DNA from: Dyadobacter fermentans DSM 18053
GTDB lineage: Bacteria > Bacteroidota > Bacteroidia > Cytophagales > Spirosomataceae
Length of the DNA: 64,000 nucleotides
Assembly (NCBI RefSeq): GCF_000023125.1
Contig: NC_013037.1
Span: 5,744,501-5,808,500, forward strand
Reading direction: 5' to 3'
Part shown: positions 58,651 to 64,000 of the stretch, piece after piece
Numbering within the stretch: the first letter of the stretch is position 1
Layout of the letters: each line of letters starts with the position of its first letter
Translations under genes and position numbers: made by a program
Notes under the pieces: model-generated
The model's input: the letters and a program-made list of their open reading frames with translations, nothing else
The model's database searches: none
What the model was told of the DNA's origin: nothing

Positions 58651-59643
58651 ATGATAAAAGTGAGCGTGTGTGTAGTCACCTACAACCACGAAAAATTTGT
58701 AGCGAAAATGCTGGACTCGATCCTGATGCAGCAAACTACATTTGATTTCGAGATCGTGGTGGGGGATGATTACTCCAAAGACAACACCCGTGCGATATTG
58801 ACCGAGTACCAGCAACGCTTCCCCGATAAGATCCGGCTCTTGTTACACCCGAAAAACATGGGCCTCAACGGAAAGTTCAACGCATTATCCACCTTTGCCG
58901 CGGCGAAGGGGGAATACATTGCGCAGTTCGACGGCGACGACTATCTGCTCGTTCCGGATAAGCTGCAAAAGCAGGTTGAAATGATGGATGCTAACCGGCA
59001 TTACTCCGCCTGTTTCCACAATGCAAGGGTGATTTACGATGACAATGCTGCGCCCCCGCACCTCGTCAATTGGATTAATAAAAAAGAATTTACGGTGGAC
59101 GACCTCATCGGTGAGGACGAGCTTTGCTTCATCGCCACGTCGAGCCTGATGTTCCGCCGGGAGGATTTTGCGAAAAATCCTGATCCCGAATGGACCAACC
59201 GCTCCACCAGCGGCGACATTCCCCGCAACATCATGCTCGCAACCCGCGGACCGATCGGTTATATTGATGAAGTAATGTCGGTGTACCGCAAGCAGCGCGG
59301 AGGGGCCAGTTTTGCGGATAATCACTATGGGAAGGACTTTCTTTTCAACCGCATTGAGATGTATTCCAATATTGATAAGGAGTTGAAATACCAATACCAC
59401 GACCGGCTCACGAAGAATATCGCGACGTACTACTACAAAATGCTGTTTTCGAGGGAATACGGCCACACTTACTGGCCGAGGGTCAAATATGCCGTGAAAT
59501 ACCTTTCAATGGCCGATCCCGCGCCCGAGCGACGGAAAGAGGTGATCAGGGACTTCATCATCCCGCCGGTTTTTATGAAGATTTACAGCTTTTTCGCGCT
59601 GAACCTCTACAACCTGAAAAGTAAGGTTTCGGGGCAGAGCTGA
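58651..59643 (+). CDS. Glycosyltransferase family 2 protein
   Basis: The ATG at 58651 (MIKVSVCVVTYNHEKF) gives 330 residues; a GTG 6 bp upstream is possible. GT2 features are the first strand VSVCVVTYNHEKFVAKMLDSIL, EIVVGDDYSKDNTRAIL, and GEYIAQFDGDDYLLVPDKLQKQ with the DGDD metal site (near residue 91). The C-terminal part contains a basic MSVYRKQRGGAS motif often seen in GT2 enzymes for polysaccharides. The gene is single and lies apart from the 43-55 kb locus. A hairpin follows its stop codon. Confidence 0.9.
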   Translation: MIKVSVCVVTYNHEKFVAKMLDSILMQQTTFDFEIVVGDDYSKDNTRAILTEYQQRFPDKIRLLLHPKNMGLNGKFNALSTFAAAKGEYIAQFDGDDYLLVPDKLQKQVEMMDANRHYSACFHNARVIYDDNAAPPHLVNWINKKEFTVDDLIGEDELCFIATSSLMFRREDFAKNPDPEWTNRSTSGDIPRNIMLATRGPIGYIDEVMSVYRKQRGGASFADNHYGKDFLFNRIEMYSNIDKELKYQYHDRLTKNIATYYYKMLFSREYGHTYWPRVKYAVKYLSMADPAPERRKEVIRDFIIPPVFMKIYSFFALNLYNLKSKVSGQS

Positions 59644-59648
59644 TAACA

Positions 59649-59674
59649 AAACGGCCGCTTTCGAAGCGGCCGTT
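59649..59674. terminator. Hairpin terminator between the GT2 and DinB genes
   Basis: AACGGCCGCTT pairs with AAGCGGCCGTT across a 3-nt loop (TCG) just after the GT2 stop codon. The A/T tails are short on both sides, but the position between convergent genes supports a shared role. Confidence 0.75.
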
Positions 59675-59678
59675 CTCA

Positions 59679-60191
59679 TCAGAATAACTTCTCTTTCGGC
59701 GGAGTGGCGCCTTTCATGCGGATGTACGGCGTGGTTTGTCCGCGGTGGTGCGTTTGGTGTTCGAATGCCTTCTCAAACGCGGTGCCGGCTTTCATGTCCA
59801 TTCCGAATACTTTCACATCCTTTGCCAGATCGGCGTCCGTCATACCTTTCAATGCGGCAATTACGAAATCGTAACTTTCCAAAACCCCTTTCGTGACCGC
59901 GGCCTTGGATTGATCGGCCATTTTTTCGAGCGAGCCTTCGGGTTTTGCCTTGCCTGTTGCCGACGATACGAATAGATAATTAGCATCGCCGAGGTGGTCC
60001 ATTTGCTGGGCAAATGACCGGATTTCAGGGGTCGGTTTCAATGCATAACCGTCTTCGGGCATTGCGTCAAGGTATTCTTTCGTGTAAGCTTTCGCGCGCT
60101 CCCAGTCGGCCAGGTACTTCGCGGTCATCGTTTGGGCGGATGCAACTTTGCCCGCCATTAAAAACAGACAGATAATAGCAATTCTTCTCAT
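59679..60191 (-). CDS. DinB family metal-binding protein
   Basis: The 170-residue protein has a signal peptide (about 1-19, ending VASAQ) and a four-helix DinB domain. The metal triad is visible as QMDHLGDANY (His near residue 69) and FEHQTHHRGQTTPYI (two His near 148 and 152). DinB-like proteins are linked to thiol transfer or DNA damage; the exported form is common in Bacteroidota but its substrate is not known. It likely acts in the periplasm. No operon partner is evident. Confidence 0.88.
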   Translation of the reverse strand: MRRIAIICLFLMAGKVASAQTMTAKYLADWERAKAYTKEYLDAMPEDGYALKPTPEIRSFAQQMDHLGDANYLFVSSATGKAKPEGSLEKMADQSKAAVTKGVLESYDFVIAALKGMTDADLAKDVKVFGMDMKAGTAFEKAFEHQTHHRGQTTPYIRMKGATPPKEKLF

Positions 60192-60402
60192 CCGATTTTT
60201 TTGTTTGGTGGTTGATTAATTTTCGCGAAAGGTAGCGGGAAGGATTACGATTGTCAATATGTGCGGGAATATTTAAAGAAACGATTATGTATCAATGGGT
60301 TACATATTTCAATTTGCTTTTCAAGAAAATCAGGCACGATCGTTGCCCTTGTGTGGCATATTGTTTTAATTAACACCCATACCATGCACTAATCCTGCTG
60401 AT

Positions 60403-61632
60403 ATGCCCGAAAACCCCGAAGAACGCGCCCAGAAATACCTCGACCTTGGCCACAGCGAAGCCGAGAACCATGCCAAAACCCAGTTGGAACTGTACGAAAA
60501 ACGCGTGCAGCAAACGTCGTCGGTCACCAACGTCATCTCCGAATTTTTCAAAACCAATCTCATCGGCTTTGCCTGGCATTACCTGCGGAGCCGTTTCGGG
60601 GCGAGGCATCCTTACCAGGCCTACCCGCGCAATGGCGACACCGGCATTTATCCCTTGCAATCGTCGATCGCGGCGAGGGAGGAGATCAGCATTGCATTGC
60701 TTTCGGATTGGGCCAGCGATACGGCCGAATCCGATGCCGTGGCTAATCTCGTTTCCAGGCATGCACCCGACTACACCATTCACATGGGCGATATTTACTT
60801 TGTAGGCACGCCGAAGGAAATCGAAGAGAATTTCACGGCGCCTTATGCATCGTGGTATTACGGCGCTTCGGGCAGCCTTGCATTGTCGGGTAATCATGAG
60901 ATGTATTCCAATGGCAATGCGTTTTTTCAACACCTGCTTCCCGCTATGTACGCGCAGGTGGGCGAGGTGCGAAAAACGCAGCAGGCCGGGTTTTTCTGCC
61001 TCGAAAACGAATACTGGCGCATTATCGGGATTGATACCGGCTACACATCGGTAGGAAGGCCGTTTTTCGAAATCCTGTCGCCGCCGGATTGCCATTTGCG
61101 GAAAGAGCAGGTTGCATGGCTGCGCGACGTCGTGAAGCTGGGCGATCCGCTCGATACCCGGGGCATTGTTTTCCTGAGCCATCATCCGTACATGTCGGCG
61201 TTTCGGGAAGAATACAAGCGGCCGGGCGAGCAGCTGCAAAAGCTGATGGGCGATGCGCAGCGGCCGGTAGTGTGGATGTGGGGCCACGATCACCGGCTGG
61301 TGGCCTACCGGTTCGACAGGAACGGCAATGGACCGCAGGCTTATGGCCGCTGCATCGGTCACGGCGGGCTACCCGTGGAGGTGAGGCCGCCTGATGCGGG
61401 GGAAGCGCATAAGATCGAATTTTACGATACGCGCGTGCGGAAGCAGATCAAAAGACACGCGCTGGGCTACAATGGCTTTGCCAGACTGCTGCTGCGGAAT
61501 GAAAAGCTGATAGCCGAGTACCGCGACCTCGAAGATACCTGTGTAATGGAAGAGAGCTGGACGGTAAACAAAGCAAACGGCCAACTCGATTGGGAAGTTG
61601 TTAAAACCCTTCCTGAGCTGGCCGTTCGGTAA
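60403..61632 (+). CDS. Metallophosphoesterase (calcineurin-like)
   Basis: The 409-residue protein has the five metal-site motifs of calcineurin-like phosphoesterases: ALLSDWASD, HMGDIYFVG (near residue 128), LSGNHEMYSNG, FLSHHPYMS and WGHDHRLVAY. The N-terminal 90 residues are helical (LYEKRVQQTSSVTNVISEFFKTN), with no clear signal peptide or membrane segment. It likely hydrolyses a phosphomonoester or phosphodiester with a dimetal centre, but the substrate is unknown. A long A/T-rich region without a clear -7 box precedes it. Confidence 0.9.
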   Translation: MPENPEERAQKYLDLGHSEAENHAKTQLELYEKRVQQTSSVTNVISEFFKTNLIGFAWHYLRSRFGARHPYQAYPRNGDTGIYPLQSSIAAREEISIALLSDWASDTAESDAVANLVSRHAPDYTIHMGDIYFVGTPKEIEENFTAPYASWYYGASGSLALSGNHEMYSNGNAFFQHLLPAMYAQVGEVRKTQQAGFFCLENEYWRIIGIDTGYTSVGRPFFEILSPPDCHLRKEQVAWLRDVVKLGDPLDTRGIVFLSHHPYMSAFREEYKRPGEQLQKLMGDAQRPVVWMWGHDHRLVAYRFDRNGNGPQAYGRCIGHGGLPVEVRPPDAGEAHKIEFYDTRVRKQIKRHALGYNGFARLLLRNEKLIAEYRDLEDTCVMEESWTVNKANGQLDWEVVKTLPELAVR

Positions 61633-61637
61633 ATATA

Positions 61638-61657
61638 AAAAGCCCTTGCGGGCGCAA
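61638..61657 (-). terminator. Weak hairpin after the 61-residue membrane protein gene
   Basis: GCCC pairs with GGGC around a 4-nt loop; the minus strand then reads CTTTTTATATTT. The stem is short, so terminator strength is uncertain. Confidence 0.45.
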
Positions 61658-61659
61658 AA

Positions 61660-61845
61660 TCAATGGTGATCGTCGTGGCTTTTATCTCTGTAAAATGCTG
61701 CGAAAGTCACAACCAGACCGATGGTTCCGAGGATGAATGTGAACAGATCGCCAAATACTGCCAGGAGGATGAAAAGGATAATGAACGCTGCAATGTAAGC
61801 GAAACTTGGCAGCGATGTGGATTCGGTATGTGATGTTTCAGACAT
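61660..61845 (-). CDS. Small membrane protein, 61 residues
   Basis: The protein has a short acidic/Ser-rich N-terminus, two close hydrophobic segments (SFAYIAAFIILFILLAVFGDLF and FILGTIGLVVTFAAFY) and a His/Asp-rich C-terminus (RDKSHDDHH). It is probably an inner-membrane hairpin of unknown function. The terminal His-rich tail might bind metal. It is read on the opposite strand to the metallophosphoesterase, whose gene ends 27 bp from its stop codon. Confidence 0.7.
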   Translation of the reverse strand: MSETSHTESTSLPSFAYIAAFIILFILLAVFGDLFTFILGTIGLVVTFAAFYRDKSHDDHH

Positions 61846-61905
61846 ATTCGGAATGAATTAATAGCTTTCGATGCTGCGAAAATAATAAATCAATCCCAAA
61901 ATCCA

Positions 61906-61913
61906 TACTTTTG
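61906..61913 (+). promoter_or_regulatory. -7 promoter box (TACTTTTG) for the FGGY kinase gene
   Basis: This exact TAnnTTTG match lies 67 bp before the ATG at 61981. Confidence 0.5.
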
Positions 61914-61980
61914 TTTCAGTAATCACAGGTCGCCATTCTCCGGCGCGGGAATGCGATTTTTGCCTCTAAAACAATTTCCA

Positions 61981-63441
61981 ATGCCCTATATTATCGGTTG
62001 TGATATCGGCACAACGAACGTCAAATCAGTTGCTTTCGATACTATTTCCGGCGAAATACTCGCCTCGCATAGTGAAAGCTATGAAATGAATCATCCGCAG
62101 CCGGATTGGAGTGAACAAGACCCGGAAGAGATTTTTCAGGCGGCCGGCAAGACGTTGAAAACAGTGATTTCCGAATGCAAGGCCGAAGGTGACCCGGTCG
62201 GGATCAGTTTCAGCGCCGCCATGCACGGGGTGCTGGCGCTGGATAAGGACGGCAAGCAGCTCACCAACCTGATCATCTGGGCCGATAACCGCAGCGCCGA
62301 CGTCGCTACGAAGCTGAGGGCATCGCAGGTCGGCAAGAAGATCTACAACAACAACGGCACGCCCATTCATGCCATGACGCCCGTGTGCAAGTTGTTGTGG
62401 ATGAAGAAGAACGAGCCTGAACTCTACCGCAAAACCGCCCGCTTTGTGGGTGTTAAAGAATACATCGTATACCGGCTTACGGGCGAATTTCTCGTCGATT
62501 ATTCCATCGCTTCGGCCACGGGGATGTTCAATATCCGCGAGTTGCAATGGGACGCCTACACTTTGAAGAAACTGGGATTAAAAGTTGAAAAACTGCCCAA
62601 AGCCGTTTCGCCTTATCACATTGTAAAATTGCCCGAAAGCAATGCCGCCGGGTTGCCCGAAGGCATTCCGCTCATTATGGGCGCGAGCGACGGCTGCCTG
62701 GCCAACCTGGGCAGCGGGGCCATCCGAACAGGCTCTATGGCGGTGACGATCGGGACGAGCGCGGCGGTGCGGATTTGTTCCGGCAAACCTTACTCGGACC
62801 CGCTGATGCAAACGTTCTGCTATGTACTCGACGAGAAAACCTACATCGTCGGCGGCCCGTCGAACAACGGCGCAGTGATTTTCGAATGGCTCATGAACAC
62901 TTTTTTCCCAAAGGAGGAGTATGAGGCGGTTTTCAAGGAAGCGGAAGGCATTAAACCGGGAGCGGAAGGGCTATTATTCTATCCTTACCTCCTGGGCGAG
63001 CGTGCGCCGCTGTGGAGCTCGTCCGTCCGCGGGGGATTCTCCGGCCTGGACATCACCCACACGCGTGCACATTTTGCGAGGGCGGTGATGGAAGGCATTC
63101 TGCTTAATTTGTTCGGCATTGGCAAGGTGCTCATGGAGATGCAGGAAATCGATACCATATATGCCAATGGCGGCTTCGCGCGGAGCGCTACCTGGGTGCA
63201 AATGCTCTCGGATGTGTTCGGGAAGGCGGTGAAGCTCAACGAAACCGTCGAGACAGGAGCCGTAGGAGCAGCCATGATGGGCCTGAAAGCCTTGGGACTG
63301 GCCAAAAATTTCTCCGAACTCACCGCATTCACACAGGTAGGAAAGGAGTTCGACCCCGAAAAGAAGGTGCACGAACAATACGACGCTCTGTCACAGAAAT
63401 TTGCCAAAGGCGCCCAGTTAATGCTGGCCCACGCCGTGTAA
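61981..63441 (+). CDS. FGGY family carbohydrate kinase (gluconokinase-type)
   Basis: The ATG at 61981 (MPYIIGCDIGTTNVKSVAFD) gives 486 residues, the usual length; an upstream ATG at 61951 adds ten atypical residues. The N-terminal phosphate-binding loop is DIGTTNVK, and the second domain carries GASDGCLANLGSGAI and VTIGTSAAVRI, with IYANGGFARSATWVQMLSDVFGKAV as the adenosine site. The sequence pattern fits gluconate kinases best, with xylulose/glycerol kinases less likely. It phosphorylates an imported sugar acid with ATP in the cytoplasm. The SMP-30-like lactonase far upstream could feed it, but no linkage is shown. Confidence 0.88.
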   Translation: MPYIIGCDIGTTNVKSVAFDTISGEILASHSESYEMNHPQPDWSEQDPEEIFQAAGKTLKTVISECKAEGDPVGISFSAAMHGVLALDKDGKQLTNLIIWADNRSADVATKLRASQVGKKIYNNNGTPIHAMTPVCKLLWMKKNEPELYRKTARFVGVKEYIVYRLTGEFLVDYSIASATGMFNIRELQWDAYTLKKLGLKVEKLPKAVSPYHIVKLPESNAAGLPEGIPLIMGASDGCLANLGSGAIRTGSMAVTIGTSAAVRICSGKPYSDPLMQTFCYVLDEKTYIVGGPSNNGAVIFEWLMNTFFPKEEYEAVFKEAEGIKPGAEGLLFYPYLLGERAPLWSSSVRGGFSGLDITHTRAHFARAVMEGILLNLFGIGKVLMEMQEIDTIYANGGFARSATWVQMLSDVFGKAVKLNETVETGAVGAAMMGLKALGLAKNFSELTAFTQVGKEFDPEKKVHEQYDALSQKFAKGAQLMLAHAV

Positions 63442-63462
63442 CATCAAATACCATTAACGCAC

Positions 63463-63492
63463 AAAAAAGGCTTCCGATTGGAAGCCTTTTTG
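63463..63492. terminator. Bidirectional terminator between the kinase and receptor genes
   Basis: AAAAAAGGCTTCC pairs with GGAAGCCTTTTT around a short loop; A and T runs on both sides serve the convergent genes. Confidence 0.9.
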
Positions 63493-63510
63493 CATTTGAT
63501 CAACTAGCTG

Positions 63511-64000
63511 TTAAAACTTATAGGTAACGCTCAAACGATAGTTTCTCGGAGGATCTGCCTGCCAGTAGTAGGCTTTCAACCAATCGTAGTAACCGCCGCT
63601 ATACAGGTATTTGTCCAGGATGTTGAACACGTTCGCAGTGAGGCGGATATTGTTTTTCTCCCAGAAAACCCCACCGTCCAGTTTGAAATAATCGGGTTGG
63701 TTGAGGGCAGTGTTCGTGGTCGACCAGTTGGTGGTGGCGCGGCCGGCGAGGTATGTGAAACCTGCGGAAATACCGGCGTTTTTCAACGAACCGTGCTGCA
63801 CTTTATAGCTCAGCCATGCATTGGTAGTATGTTTGGCATAACCCGGAACCAGGTCGCCCACTTTCATGTCTGTGATACCTTCGGCAAGCTTCGTCACTTC
63901 GGCGATGGTGTAGGCATAGTTAGCAGTAAGGTTCAGGCCATTAATGATCGTACCGCGAAGGTCGAATTCCACACCCTGGGCCCTTTTCTGGCCCAGCACA
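63511..64000 (-). CDS. TonB-dependent (siderophore-type) receptor, C-terminal part
   Basis: About 163 residues are present; the gene runs past the window end. Strong barrel features are visible: LTANYAYTIAEVTKLAEG, NAWLSYKVQHGSLKNAGISAGFTYLAGR, and the closing NIRLTANVFNILDKYL with YRLSVTYKF, ending in Phe as outer-membrane barrels do. The pattern ...GVEFDLRGTI...NLTANYAYT resembles siderophore receptors (FhuA/FpvA type). It is convergent with the kinase gene across a strong terminator. The plug and signal peptide are outside the window. Confidence 0.85.
   Translation of the reverse strand, partial: VLGQKRAQGVEFDLRGTIINGLNLTANYAYTIAEVTKLAEGITDMKVGDLVPGYAKHTTNAWLSYKVQHGSLKNAGISAGFTYLAGRATTNWSTTNTALNQPDYFKLDGGVFWEKNNIRLTANVFNILDKYLYSGGYYDWLKAYYWQADPPRNYRLSVTYKF

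Noticed and set aside
1..64000. tRNA, rRNA, integrase or transposase genes
   Set aside because: None was recognised in the intergenic gaps or coding frames by reading; a tRNAscan-SE and ISfinder search would settle it.

Overview
The window comes from a Bacteroidota chromosome, most likely a Cytophagales member of the Dyadobacter/Spirosomaceae type (genus inferred, not tested). The signs are a SusC/SusD pair, a type IX secretion plug protein and a type B (CHU_C-like) secreted protein, Bacteroidota-only families (DUF5723, DUF5103, DUF3276/PUR, DUF4302), and many exact copies of the Bacteroidota -7 promoter box TAnnTTTG just upstream of genes. No rRNA, tRNA, CRISPR array, integrase or insertion sequence was recognised.

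Layout. 1-7.4 kb: the 5' part of a TonB-dependent receptor, an SMP-30-like lactonase, a flavin-reductase-like gene broken by a frameshift, an AT-rich pair of unknown genes, a Tat-type Gfo/Idh/MocA oxidoreductase, a HigBA-like toxin-antitoxin pair and a small secreted protein. 7.4-14.1 kb: six genes on the minus strand (AraC regulator, GH88-like unsaturated glucuronyl hydrolase, TIM-barrel isomerase/epimerase, Gfo/Idh/MocA dehydrogenase, SDR, MFS transporter) that look like a sugar/uronate catabolic unit. 14.2-35.8 kb: mostly housekeeping and envelope genes (ABC exporter, PBP1A, MsrB, DUF5723, circularly permuted ATP-grasp plus esterase, PheS, LytTR regulator, PorT-like protein, RadA, DUF58, RlpA, PUR protein, YchF, T9SS plug, Uma2, ABC-F, siroheme synthase domain). 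36-43.2 kb: a four-gene import operon SusC-SusD-zinc metallohydrolase-DUF4302. 43.2-55.5 kb: a surface-polysaccharide locus with three glycosyltransferases, three methyltransferases, WecB-type epimerase, UDP-sugar dehydrogenase, Wzx-like flippase, a LamG/T9SS protein and a FemAB-like transferase, in alternating orientation. 55.6-64 kb: NarL-type regulator with a 44-codon leader ORF, TrmH-like methylase, histone-H1-like protein, PgeF, another GT2, DinB, metallophosphoesterase, FGGY (gluconate-type) kinase, and the 3' end of another TonB-dependent receptor.

The most unusual non-coding feature is a set of three intergenic arrays built from short iterated units (7, 7 and 8 bp) in one arm and their reverse complements in the other, so each can fold into a large hairpin. 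The units differ in sequence at each site, but each array sits within 0-4 bp of a stop codon. Other points: two divergent genes whose -7 boxes lie only 4 bp before the ATG, suggesting leaderless mRNAs, and several places where the promoter position decides between alternative start codons.
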